Both the position numbers and the translations under genes were made by a program. The notes below the pieces were generated by a model. It did no database searches, was not told where the DNA came from, and worked only from the letters and a program-made list of their open reading frames with translations. This document shows, piece by piece, positions 1 through 7,631 of a stretch of DNA of 29,120 nt; positions within the stretch are counted from its first letter, which is position 1, and each line of letters begins with the position of its first letter. The stretch is from positions 1 through 29,120 of the IMG/VR virus record IMGVR_UViG_3300025245_000037; one strand, given 5' to 3'. The stretch is from a virus.

Positions 1-759
1 TTATTCTTCGTGGGCGTCAGAAAGCGTCGCCTTTGCCTCTCGAATTTCTTCTTCTGGCGCAGGCCCAGCGTCGATCAAATCAACCGGGATTAGCTGGACC
101 ATCGCCCGAGCTTCCTCCGGCGTGCATGTCAGCCATCTGTCGAAGTCGTGCTTTTCGATCGAAACCACGGAGCGCTTGTCCTGCACTTCGAGCGGTTTCT
201 TTGTCGCCCTATCGATCTCGGGCCTGTGCATGCGAGACATGATCGGGTGCAGATTGGCATTGATCGTGAGCATGGTGTAGCTCTCCCACACCTTCTCCGT
301 CTCCAGATCCCTCCAGGTGCTCCATAGACCGGCCAGGCCCCAGGGGCGCCCGTCCGCGCGCCGGAAGCTCCACCACTGGTTCTTGCCCGACTCCCAGTTC
401 GGCTCGTCGAAGCTCCAGGCCGGGATGATGCAGCGCCTGCTCAGCTTCCATGCGTCCTTGTATGCCGGCTTCTTCTCGATGCCAGCGAAACGGGCGTTGT
501 GCGTAGCCAGCACCTTGCCTTTCGTCTCGCCCTTGCGCGCCGGCGCGGTCGGGACATGGCTGCTCGACCACGCCGGAATCAGCGACCACTGTCCCACCGC
601 AATCTCGCGTTCGTACTCCGTCTTGTCGACAGCACGACGCATGAACGGCCCGGTGTACATCGGCCGCATGCTGCGCAGCCAACGCTCAGCGCTGCGGGCT
701 CCGATGTACCAGGCCGCCTCAATCTCGCGGTCCTCGGGCGATATGTAACGAGTACACAT
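1..759 (-). CDS. SRAP (YedK/HMCES-family) abasic-site DNA-protein crosslink protein
   Basis: The product has 252 residues and belongs to the SOS response-associated peptidase (SRAP) family. Members crosslink abasic sites in single-stranded DNA through a Cys2 exposed after Met removal. I chose the ATG at 759 because it puts Cys at position 2 (MCTRYISPED); upstream in-frame starts would bury it. Visible family motifs are an NAR motif (Asn88), the RCIIPAWSFDEPNW block with Glu119 as probable catalytic Glu, and HPIMSRMHRPEI near residue 171, where His178 probably replaces the His of the usual HxRMP motif. The stop codon lies at the left window edge, so the gene is complete. A LexA box 53 bases upstream of the start predicts SOS induction. 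SRAP genes occur in chromosomes and in phages, so prophage versus host ownership is not settled. Family assignment is strong; the lesion-protection role is family knowledge. Confidence 0.93.
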   Translation of the reverse strand: MCTRYISPEDREIEAAWYIGARSAERWLRSMRPMYTGPFMRRAVDKTEYEREIAVGQWSLIPAWSSSHVPTAPARKGETKGKVLATHNARFAGIEKKPAYKDAWKLSRRCIIPAWSFDEPNWESGKNQWWSFRRADGRPWGLAGLWSTWRDLETEKVWESYTMLTINANLHPIMSRMHRPEIDRATKKPLEVQDKRSVVSIEKHDFDRWLTCTPEEARAMVQLIPVDLIDAGPAPEEEIREAKATLSDAHEE

Positions 760-786
760 GACTGACATTCTGCGTCGGGAAATCTG

Positions 787-815
787 TTGACGGTCATAAA
801 CCCTGGGAAGATACT
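787..815 (+). promoter_or_regulatory. Predicted sigma70-type promoter for the rightward small-gene run
   Basis: TTGACG (787-792, 5 of 6 to the -35 consensus) is separated by 17 bases from GATACT (810-815, 4 of 6 to the -10 consensus). The -10 overlaps the first LexA half-site. Transcription would start near 822, shortly before the AGGAG ribosome-binding site of the gene at 848. Predicted from sequence only. Confidence 0.55.
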
Positions 816-820
816 GTAAA
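793..820 (-). promoter_or_regulatory. Predicted sigma70-type promoter for the SRAP gene
   Basis: Read leftward, TTTACA (820-815) serves as a possible -35, inside the LexA box. After 16 bases comes TATGAC (798-793), 4 of 6 to the -10 consensus. The spacing is slightly short and the match moderate, but overlap with the operator is what an SOS gene requires. Confidence 0.45.
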
Positions 821-831
821 TCCATACAGTA
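812..831. promoter_or_regulatory. LexA-binding site (SOS box) between divergent genes
   Basis: The site contains CTGT (814-817), eight bases, then ACAG (826-829), and the symmetry extends to TACTGT/ACAGTA. This matches the CTGT-N8-ACAG LexA consensus of enterobacteria, pseudomonads and many betaproteobacteria. It lies between the SRAP gene (leftward, ATG at 759) and the small-gene run (rightward, ATG at 848), and overlaps plausible promoter elements for both directions. Inference: LexA represses both units and DNA damage induces them. Confidence 0.9.
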
Positions 832-847
832 CCTTTAGGAGCTAGAA

Positions 848-1255
848 ATGCCTGAAATCACCCCGCAGCCGAGCTACGTCGTCTGGGCCTCCCTGTTCGC
901 CTCGGAATGGCTACTACTGGCCGAAGGCCGCGGAGACTACGAGAGCTTGTTCTCCCAGGGTCTCGCATTGCATAGGGTCGTTGGCGGCCACCCTGCGAAA
1001 GAGATTGCCGCCGTCCATTTCAAGAACTGCAGCTCCGATAGCGAAGACCTCGTTCGCGACCCTGTGGGAGAGTTCGAGAAGCTGGCGATGCGCGCCGAGA
1101 TCATCATGAATGGCGACAAGCTGAATCCCGCCCTGCAGGAGTTCGCTTTCAATGTCGTCGAGCTGTGCGCCGCGACGGCCGACGGGTTCGGGCACCCGAA
1201 AAAGGGCAACGCTGGCGACCGCATCAGAGCGCTCTATGGACGCCTGCCTTTCTAG
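848..1255 (+). CDS. Hypothetical protein, first gene of LexA-controlled run
   Basis: The product has 135 residues and I do not recognise a family. The start is supported by AGGAG seven bases before the ATG. The gene begins 17 bases after the LexA box, so SOS induction is expected. The N-terminal half (about 1-70) has a hydrophobic stretch with Trp (VVWASLFASEWLLLAEG) that looks like the core of a soluble helical protein rather than a clear membrane segment. The C-terminal part (about 74-134) resembles the whole of the next protein: both contain a pattern LxPxLxxFAxxVxxxCA followed by NAGDxIRAxxxxLP. The two are therefore probably diverged copies of one helical domain. No signal peptide or catalytic motif is visible. 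Confidence 0.75.
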   Translation: MPEITPQPSYVVWASLFASEWLLLAEGRGDYESLFSQGLALHRVVGGHPAKEIAAVHFKNCSSDSEDLVRDPVGEFEKLAMRAEIIMNGDKLNPALQEFAFNVVELCAATADGFGHPKKGNAGDRIRALYGRLPF

Positions 1256-1276
1256 CCTTGGCCCAGTGAGTACGTG

Positions 1277-1501
1277 ATGGAAATTGAGGTTGAGCTGGTG
1301 GAAATGGCGCGCAGGGTCGGTGAACTCGGCCCGGACGATCCGATGCGCCCCACCCTGCGTGATTTCGCCGATGAGGTCGCCGGGCGCTGTGCGCGCATCG
1401 GCGACCTGTATGGCGACTGGGACCGGAATGCCGGTGACCACATCCGCGCTGTGATGCATGAGTTGCCTGGGCTCATGCCCAAGCCCGCGGCGAAGTCCTG
1501 A
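1277..1501 (+). CDS. Small hypothetical protein, paralogue of the preceding gene's C-terminus
   Basis: The product has 74 residues from the ATG at 1277; a GTG at 1274 in the same frame is an alternative. The ribosome-binding site is weak. It aligns by eye over almost its full length with residues 74-134 of the upstream protein, sharing the LxxFAxxVxxxCA block (27-39 here) and the NAGDxIRA block (51-58 here). It follows that gene by 21 bases and its stop lies just before the next ATG, so the genes are probably co-transcribed from the LexA-controlled promoter. Acidic and probably helical, with no known function. It may be a free-standing version of the domain. Confidence 0.7.
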   Translation: MEIEVELVEMARRVGELGPDDPMRPTLRDFADEVAGRCARIGDLYGDWDRNAGDHIRAVMHELPGLMPKPAAKS

Positions 1502-1508
1502 GGCCAGC

Positions 1509-1904
1509 ATGCGAGTGAAGATGCGCCGCCGCTACAGAGGCGGCACCAAGCTCAGCAAGCGTGAGTTTGTAGATCAGGACTGGGCCTGCGGCATGCTGGA
1601 GCTGCGAACAGTAGATGACCGCCTGCAGCTCGGGCTCTGGCACGCACGGCCAGGTGACCCGCAGCCTCCGCTAGGAATTCTGTGGCGCCCCGAAATCGTC
1701 GCCTGTGCATCCGACACGATCAGCTTCGCCGGCGCGGAGCATGTGTCCGGGCGCTGGTGCTATCAAGTCTGGTTCTGCGAGTGCCACAACCTTCCCCGAG
1801 AACTGTCATTGAGCCTTCTGGAGAAGGCTGCTGGAGTTGACCATGAACCAAGCGGAATTTCACTTCCCGATTCCCCCGCAGGCGCCGCCCCAACATCGAC
1901 CTGA
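1509..1904 (+). CDS. Hypothetical protein, third gene of the run
   Basis: The product has 131 residues and no recognised family. I chose the ATG at 1509 because TGAGG, overlapping the previous stop codon, sits five bases upstream; longer in-frame starts would run into the previous gene. The N-terminus is strongly basic (MRVKMRRRYRGG). The middle contains several Trp and Cys residues (DWACGMLELR, GRWCYQVWFCECH), which could support a compact beta-rich fold, but no complete zinc ligand set can be assigned. The last 20 residues overlap the next gene by 62 bases in another frame. That is long for a simple operon overlap, so one of the two ends may be altered or not native. Confidence 0.6.
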   Translation: MRVKMRRRYRGGTKLSKREFVDQDWACGMLELRTVDDRLQLGLWHARPGDPQPPLGILWRPEIVACASDTISFAGAEHVSGRWCYQVWFCECHNLPRELSLSLLEKAAGVDHEPSGISLPDSPAGAAPTST

Positions 1905-2109
1905 ACCCATAGAGGCGCCGGTCGATGATGAGCCGCTCGGTTTATCGAGTGTCGCAGCCACCAGGCAGAGCGCCTACATCGTGCGCTTCATGGACTATCC
2001 TCACCCGACGGCAGACATTCCGATGGCCACCCATTCTGGCCAATTCACGAAGGATAGCATTTCGACTCTATGCGGCCGCCTTTTTTTGAATTCTCACGCT
2101 GCTGTTTAA
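1843..2109 (+). CDS. Small hypothetical protein at the edge of the toxin island
   Basis: The product has 88 residues from an ATG at 1843, preceded by TGGAG seven bases upstream. The N-terminal half is Pro- and acid-rich (FPIPPQAPPQHRPEPIEAP) and probably disordered; I recognise no family. The 3' end overlaps the convergent immunity gene by 65 bases. Around 2040-2110 the DNA changes from the GC-rich composition of this run to the AT-richer composition of the toxin/immunity pair. The last 15-20 residues may therefore be read-through into inserted DNA, making this a truncated or fused gene. A short functional protein is also possible. Confidence 0.5.
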   Translation: MNQAEFHFPIPPQAPPQHRPEPIEAPVDDEPLGLSSVAATRQSAYIVRFMDYPHPTADIPMATHSGQFTKDSISTLCGRLFLNSHAAV

Positions 2110-2611
2110 GACTTCGGGATGCCGGGGTGCCGACAGTTTTTGTAGCCCCAAACCCTAGTTGACGTTGCGCGATATATGTCACTCTTTGACCATCGATCTC
2201 CACGTTGAATCCGAGCAATCCATACGAAAAAGAATAGAGGAATTCGAATTCACGGCCATTTTGATTACTTACCACCTTATATGCGTCGCGACACACCCCA
2301 AAAGCGCGCACTACCGTATGGCCTGTAATTTTGAAAACAGCCCCATTTTGATTCCATTCAGAAGGAATGCCGCCTCTTTCACGAGGAAAAGAAAAACTAA
2401 TCCATTCGCTGTTGAAGCAGGAAAACCCTCCATTGCCGTCACAAAATTCTGCGTTAATTGCCCTATCTCCCGAAATGATCATGGGAGGATCAATTTGAAT
2501 CGAAATGGTAGGTCGTCCATCGAGAAGGTTGCTGTATTCGAAGGGGCTTGCGGCTGCATTTTGGATGGTCAGACCCATAGTCAATACAGCGGACCAGACT
2601 GCCTTCAGCAC
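2045..2611 (-). CDS. Putative periplasmic immunity protein for the RHS toxin
   Basis: The product has 188 residues from a GTG at 2611. This start is favoured over the ATG at 2644 because AAGGAG lies about seven bases before it, the GTG sits next to the RHS stop codon (TGA at 2607-2605, four-base-scale overlap), and it gives a clean signal peptide: a Lys, a hydrophobic stretch, then an AAA|S-type cleavage near residue 21. Several Cys residues after the signal (FCDGNGGFSCFN, GVCRDAY, KCYPS) suit disulfides in an oxidising compartment. I recognise no family. Its position directly after a polymorphic-toxin C-terminus, translational coupling and matching export make immunity the best inference. 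It could instead be a secreted accessory protein. The lysine-rich last 20 residues overlap the convergent gene and may not be native. Confidence 0.68.
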   Translation of the reverse strand: MLKAVWSAVLTMGLTIQNAAASPFEYSNLLDGRPTISIQIDPPMIISGDRAINAEFCDGNGGFSCFNSEWISFSFPRERGGIPSEWNQNGAVFKITGHTVVRAFGVCRDAYKVVSNQNGREFEFLYSFSYGLLGFNVEIDGQRVTYIAQRQLGFGATKTVGTPASRSLKQQRENSKKGGRIESKCYPS

Positions 2612-5600
2612 TCGCACTCTCCTTTCCAAAACTGGGTAGCCCATCTATCGGCGTCGATCTCGGCTGGAACAGTCTCCAGTTTTCTGAAAGCATCCCCAGG
2701 GCGCGCCAAATCATGATTTATTTTCATAAGATGCCGAAATTCATGGGCAAACACCAAGCCTTGACTTGGGTTTATGCCAGAACCTAAGTCAAAGAATCCC
2801 TTATTGAATTGCGACGACTGATTTTCATAATTTGTAAACGCATAATTATCTCCTTTGGCGCGCCTTAGTGGATCGCCTATATACGGGTCGATCGCAATCC
2901 GCCAGCGATCAAACTTTTCTAAGAGTTTCGGGCAATTTTTAGCAATCTTTTCCCTCATCGCCGCATTCGCATCTACCAAGTCTTTATATTTTCTGGCCGA
3001 AGCCATTTTTTCCCCAAAGGTACTGCCGGGCAGATCGATTTGCGCCAATCCAAACGGATCAGCTCCGTTCAACGCATCGCTTCCCACGTACGCGAATCGA
3101 TTCCATCCACCATCCAACCCAATCGGATCTGGTTGGCTATATCGTCCCGTCCTCGCGTCATAGCTGCGGAAGTAGTTGTAATTGAGACCCGACTCCTCAT
3201 CCGCATACTGCCCCGGGTACCTCAAATTGAACTTCACGTCCGACACGCTGGTCGCGCCCGGGTTTGGGGTCGCATCAAGGTCGGCGAAGCGGTTCTTTGC
3301 TGTCGTGGGCTTGTCCTCCCCGAAGGCGCTGTAGCTCCACTGCCAGACAGCTTGGCCATCCGAATTGGTTAGCTTCCTTGGAGTGTTCAAGTGGTCGCTG
3401 TGGACGGCATAGGTAGCGTTATTGATGACGGTCGCAATCGGCATCGGCCCATTAGCCGTGGGCAAGTAGATGTACTGCACATGGCCCGCACTGTTCGTGC
3501 CGCCGCTGCCCACCTCCGCGATCAAGTTTCCCTGTTCGTTGTAAACGTAGGCATAACCTAGTTGCTCAGCCTGCGATGTGCTTGGGCTCCACAGCTTCGT
3601 AAAGAAGGCGATGAGGCTTGCCATGAATCCAGGGTCGGCCTCATCGCCTTGTGTGGGTGGGTACAACGGTTCCGTCTTGAACACCCGCTGGCCGAGCGCG
3701 TTGTGCGCATAGCGCGTAGTCGGGCTGACATCGGTCGCACCAGTCGTTGCCGCTGCCAGCCTGCTCTCGGCATCGTAGGTGTAGCTGCGCAGGCCATCGG
3801 TCAAGAGGTCGCCGTTGGCGTTGTAGCCGTAGGTGACGCTGGTGCTGCTCGCTCCGTTGATGGTCTGGGCAAAGCCTGTGAGCTGGTTACTAGATGAGCC
3901 CACCGTATAGGTGCGGCTGGTGGTCTGGCCGTTCAGCACCCGGGTACTACTGGATCGGTTGCCATTGGCGTCGTAGCTGAAGCCCGCCGCGTTGCCCGTG
4001 GCGTCGAAGCTGGTAATACGCCCTACGCTGTTGTAGCCCACGCTCCAAGTCACGTTCGCATTGGCAATGGTGCTGTGGGTCGGATCAGTGTCCCCTGGTT
4101 GCCAAAGGTTCTGCGTGAGGCTCGTGATACGGCCTGCAGCGTCATAACCGTAGCTGCTGAACTCGGTGCTCGTGAGCCGGCCCGCGGTATCGTAGCTGCG
4201 GCTGGCGGCGAGCTTCGGGCTACTGGCGGTGAAGGCCCAGGTCCAGGCGGTGGGCTGGCCCAGCGGGTTCCAGGCGATGCCGCTGACCAACGGGTTGCCG
4301 TTCCAGTTCAGGCCCGTCAGGCGGCCCGTCGCATCGTAGACGTGGCTGAGGGTGCCTCCATTGGGATAGCCGATGCTCGCCAGGGTGCCGTTGGGGTTGT
4401 AGGCGTAGCTGACCTGCTGAACGCTGCCGTTGGCGAGGGTCTGCTTCTTGAGCGTCACTCGCCCGAAGGCATCCCGGGTGTACTCGGTGGTGCCGCTGCG
4501 GTCGAGGATCTCCGACAGATACCCCTTGCTGTTGGCCGTGAGGTCGTAGCGCAGGGTGGTGGTCTTGCCGTCGGCGAAGACCATCCCGGTGGGACGGCCC
4601 AGGGCATCCCGGGTGATGGTCGTGGCTTGGCCAAGGGCGTCGGTGACCTGGCTGGGCAGGCCGAGGTTGTCGTACTGGGTGCTGGAGCCGCCTGTGTCGG
4701 TGCTGCTCTCGGTGGTCGCGTTGCCCTGGGCATCGCGGCCATAGGCGGTCACCACGCCGTTGAAGTCCTTGGCCTCGGTTACAGCATCAAGGGCGTTGTA
4801 CTGCAACTTTGCGAACGCCCAAGTCGAATCGCTAATAGTCTCCACCCGTCTCAAGGCGTCACGCCCGTACCTTAGAACGGTGTGATTCTGACCAGCCGTC
4901 AAGACCGTAAGGTCACCGTTTAAGTCGTAATCGAAGCTCTTGGTCTGATTTGGCCCCGCAGAAAAGGTCGAGATGCGATTAATCCTATTAATAACTCTAG
5001 CCGCGCTCCAAGCGACGTTGCCGGCGTCGTCCTTGATCTGCTCGGCGATGCGATTGCCCATGCCGTCAAGGGTATAGGTCCCGGATTCGCCTCGGTTATT
5101 GCTCCACCCTATCAGACGGTGGGCTGAGTCGTAGGTGTAAGTAACAACCAAGCCCGAAGGGAGAGATACCGACTCAACGGCACCATAGGGCTTATAGGCG
5201 ATGACAGTGGTTTGCCCGCCGACGGTCTCTGTCAACAACCGATCACGCTGGTCATAGGCGTAGGTTGTGACTAGGCCGTTAGGGGCGGTCGAACTCGCCA
5301 CGCGGTTGGCGGCATCGTAGGTATAGCTGGCGACATGACCAAGCGCATTGGTTGACGTGAGGACGTTGCCTCGGGAGTCGTATGTGTAGCTGGTCACCGC
5401 GCCATTAGGCTCGGTAGCAGTGGCCACGAGTCGCTGAGCGTTGTAACTCCACTGCCATACCTGGGTCCGGCCGGAGGCTGCGTCCGTGACAGTTTTGGAC
5501 AGCACATTGCCTGCCGAGTCGTGAGAAAACGCGGTGGTACGACCGATTTCAGTGACCAACACAGGCAGCGAGTAGACCGAATGCCACTGCACGTTCATCG

Positions 5601-7170
5601 TTTGCGCTTCCGACCTGCGAGCACCTCGAACGATCGTAGTCGGCAATCTTCGCCCCACATCCCAAGTAGTGTTTGTCTCAACGTTATTGAAGTCAGTCTC
5701 AGAAGTTATGAGTCCATTCACATCTTGCACACGGCTACGAGCGTCAGGCTCATTCAGACCCGTCGTCAAAGAATTGGCAAGCACGACGACAGGGCTTTGG
5801 CCAAGGCTATAACTATAGGAGCGCGAGGTGCCAAGAGGATCAGTGACGGTGGCGAAGCTGTCCGATGGATAACTGACCTGATAGCGGTCGATAGAACCCG
5901 AAAGTTCAGAGCTGATTGCCCGACCTTGGCTGTCGTAAGCGAAGGTCGCAAAGCGATTCCCAGCCTCGTCGAACATCCCAGTTAGTGCATAAGGGAACGA
6001 GGCGCTTTCGTATACAAAGTTGCGAGTCTTGCCGTCGGGATAAGTGACGCCAGCCAGTCGGCCCAACGTGTCATAGCCATAGCTGATGGTGCGGGAGTCT
6101 GGCGTGGCGAGCGTGGCCAACCTACCTGCGCTGTCATAGTTGAGCGTGAGCGTGCGCCCAAAGACATTGTTGATGGAAGTGAGCTGCCCAGCGCTGTTGT
6201 AGACGAAGGTTGTTATTCGACCAGCGCGATCTGCAGCGGAGCGCAGCTTGCCGTCTGCGGAGAAAACCAGAGTGAAGTCATCTGTAACTCGGCGATAAGT
6301 CCAAGTTCCATCGCTGTTCTGAACGAGTGAGTCCGCGTTGTTCACCGCATTCCAAGTGGAAGCGCCAACCGCTTTCAAAAACTGTCGCGCCGATCCATCC
6401 GCCTTTACAACCGAAGCGACATCCGGACTTGTAGTCGAAGGGACAACCATACTTTCCGCATAGTTGTGTACCCAGGCTTTTCCCAACGCTCCGGCGGGCC
6501 GCGACGCGTCGGAGCCCCACGAGCTACGGTAAATCCGTGAGAACTCCAAAGGCGATGGACCACTATCTGAATAGTCGACTTCAAGCCGATATTTTTCCCC
6601 GGAAGCAGGAAGAATGGGATTGGTTGTACTACCTCCGGCCATACACATATTCACCTCGGCCGGAACACAAGCATTTTGCTTAGCGCTTACCTGAAACGCT
6701 GTCTTGCAGCCACAATTGCCTGACCATGGATCCACTACGCTGTTAGCGGGGCATCGTCTTTCCGACACCCAAATCCCGAGATTCGTATTTCCTTCTGAGA
6801 CCCCGTGAAAATACTGTTCAACAATACACCTCCCATCCCCTTCGGAAGGATACGGAGGAAGAGCATCAGACCCTGGCGCGTCTCTAAACTCCCATTTGAG
6901 CTCGATCGAACCTGTATTAAATGCGTCCACCACAGCTTCACAAGCCAGTTTTGCGGTACGAAACGTGCCCAAATATCGTCCTCCGTAGTCGATATATGAA
7001 CTAAATACTGGCTCTCTTTCAACCCAAGCATGCACCTCAACATGAGCGCCAAAGCCCATCAAACATAAAAATATCTGAAGAATATTTTTACGAGGTCCTG
7101 CAGTTGCTAGCGACAAAATTTGGCTCAAAATCCGACGCGCGTTAACAGACTTTTTAATCAAACCCCTCAT
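2605..7170 (-). CDS. Secreted RHS-repeat polymorphic toxin with HExxH metalloprotease-like C-terminus
   Basis: The product has 1521 residues; the ATG at 7170 follows GGAGG by six bases. A hydrophobic stretch (about 30-41) ending at HVEVHA|W near residue 48 predicts Sec export. A Cys-containing region (about 77-176) leads to a DUF6531-like entry (about 177-220, PILPASGEKYRLEVDY). Then come YD/RHS repeats (about 300-1240) and the RHS core with DPIGLDGG and NGADPFGL (ending near 1375). The last 146 residues are the variable tip. They contain HEFRH (1476-1480, bases 2745-2731) and, 24 residues later, Glu1504 in EIDADRWA, a gluzincin-like or ImmA-like third zinc ligand pattern. Inference: the RHS shell encloses a zinc protease toxin, neutralised by the next gene. 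Both ends are AT-richer than the repeat core, typical of tip exchange. No PAAR, VgrG or T6SS gene is adjacent. Being downstream of the lysis genes suggests phage or island cargo. Confidence 0.9.
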   Translation of the reverse strand: MRGLIKKSVNARRILSQILSLATAGPRKNILQIFLCLMGFGAHVEVHAWVEREPVFSSYIDYGGRYLGTFRTAKLACEAVVDAFNTGSIELKWEFRDAPGSDALPPYPSEGDGRCIVEQYFHGVSEGNTNLGIWVSERRCPANSVVDPWSGNCGCKTAFQVSAKQNACVPAEVNMCMAGGSTTNPILPASGEKYRLEVDYSDSGPSPLEFSRIYRSSWGSDASRPAGALGKAWVHNYAESMVVPSTTSPDVASVVKADGSARQFLKAVGASTWNAVNNADSLVQNSDGTWTYRRVTDDFTLVFSADGKLRSAADRAGRITTFVYNSAGQLTSINNVFGRTLTLNYDSAGRLATLATPDSRTISYGYDTLGRLAGVTYPDGKTRNFVYESASFPYALTGMFDEAGNRFATFAYDSQGRAISSELSGSIDRYQVSYPSDSFATVTDPLGTSRSYSYSLGQSPVVVLANSLTTGLNEPDARSRVQDVNGLITSETDFNNVETNTTWDVGRRLPTTIVRGARRSEAQTMNVQWHSVYSLPVLVTEIGRTTAFSHDSAGNVLSKTVTDAASGRTQVWQWSYNAQRLVATATEPNGAVTSYTYDSRGNVLTSTNALGHVASYTYDAANRVASSTAPNGLVTTYAYDQRDRLLTETVGGQTTVIAYKPYGAVESVSLPSGLVVTYTYDSAHRLIGWSNNRGESGTYTLDGMGNRIAEQIKDDAGNVAWSAARVINRINRISTFSAGPNQTKSFDYDLNGDLTVLTAGQNHTVLRYGRDALRRVETISDSTWAFAKLQYNALDAVTEAKDFNGVVTAYGRDAQGNATTESSTDTGGSSTQYDNLGLPSQVTDALGQATTITRDALGRPTGMVFADGKTTTLRYDLTANSKGYLSEILDRSGTTEYTRDAFGRVTLKKQTLANGSVQQVSYAYNPNGTLASIGYPNGGTLSHVYDATGRLTGLNWNGNPLVSGIAWNPLGQPTAWTWAFTASSPKLAASRSYDTAGRLTSTEFSSYGYDAAGRITSLTQNLWQPGDTDPTHSTIANANVTWSVGYNSVGRITSFDATGNAAGFSYDANGNRSSSTRVLNGQTTSRTYTVGSSSNQLTGFAQTINGASSTSVTYGYNANGDLLTDGLRSYTYDAESRLAAATTGATDVSPTTRYAHNALGQRVFKTEPLYPPTQGDEADPGFMASLIAFFTKLWSPSTSQAEQLGYAYVYNEQGNLIAEVGSGGTNSAGHVQYIYLPTANGPMPIATVINNATYAVHSDHLNTPRKLTNSDGQAVWQWSYSAFGEDKPTTAKNRFADLDATPNPGATSVSDVKFNLRYPGQYADEESGLNYNYFRSYDARTGRYSQPDPIGLDGGWNRFAYVGSDALNGADPFGLAQIDLPGSTFGEKMASARKYKDLVDANAAMREKIAKNCPKLLEKFDRWRIAIDPYIGDPLRRAKGDNYAFTNYENQSSQFNKGFFDLGSGINPSQGLVFAHEFRHLMKINHDLARPGDAFRKLETVPAEIDADRWATQFWKGECEC

Positions 7171-7631
7171 ACTGACCCTCCAATTCCAGTCGCAGCATGA
7201 ACTTCACCGCGACTTTATATTTAGACCTGCAAGCAGTTCCTGCTGCACTATGAATCCTCCAAGATCCCCCACCCAAGGGAAGCAATCTTTTTTATTCATT
7301 CCTCTGCATTGGATACAGTTAGTTTCAGATTAGCCGATATCTCAAGGGCAGACAACAAAAATAAAAAACAAAACAACACTCAAAATACAAAAACGAGTAT
7401 AAAAGTCTTCTTTTGTTGCCACGCGCTGACTTTTTAATTGGCTTCACTTCCGTTTCCCTCTTGCTCTTAAATGCACACACAAGTCCGAACGTGCGTGTCG
7501 GCCTCTGGCAACGCGACCAAACTTCGATCCTCCTAGCGCCCTGCCTGAGCTTCAACCTGGATGGTGGCCAGCGATGGCATCCGAGGCTCGCGCTCGCATC
7601 ACTGTCGTGGCGCAACACTCGCCGCAATTGG
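7171..7631. other. AT-rich gene-free interval between lysis genes and RHS toxin
   Basis: These 461 bases separate the last lysis gene from the toxin and are clearly AT-richer than the phage genes. A T-rich stretch in the leftward RNA (about 7340-7385) and an inverted repeat with 7-base arms AAAAGTC/GACTTTT (7401-7434, 20-base loop) could end late transcription, but no textbook hairpin-plus-U-tract is present. Near the toxin start TATAAA occurs on the minus strand without a convincing -35. A 100-codon minus-strand reading frame (7325-7627) has composition unlike a real protein. Inference: the toxin has its own transcription control, and this may mark the edge of imported DNA. Confidence 0.5.

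Noticed and set aside
2072-2087. GC-rich palindrome GCGGCCGC followed by seven T, terminator-like
   Set aside because: The palindrome has no room for a loop, so a stable RNA hairpin before the T run cannot form; it is also inside overlapping gene ends.
2609-2644. ATG at 2644 as start of the immunity gene
   Set aside because: It would add 11 charged residues before the signal peptide and lacks a ribosome-binding site. The GTG at 2611 has AAGGAG at good spacing and couples to the RHS stop.
4075-4875. 266-codon plus-strand open frame within the RHS gene
   Set aside because: It is a shadow of the YD-repeat region. Gly/Val/Ala-rich low complexity mirrors the repeat coding.
2605-7170. Many short repeated segments, considered as a CRISPR or DNA repeat array
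   Set aside because: The repeats are protein-level YD/RHS repeats with diverged DNA and no constant repeat/spacer spacing.
7325-7627. 100-codon minus-strand reading frame between Rz1 and RHS
   Set aside because: Basic, Cys/Phe-rich and atypical composition, no ribosome-binding site, and it falls in AT-rich DNA that looks regulatory.
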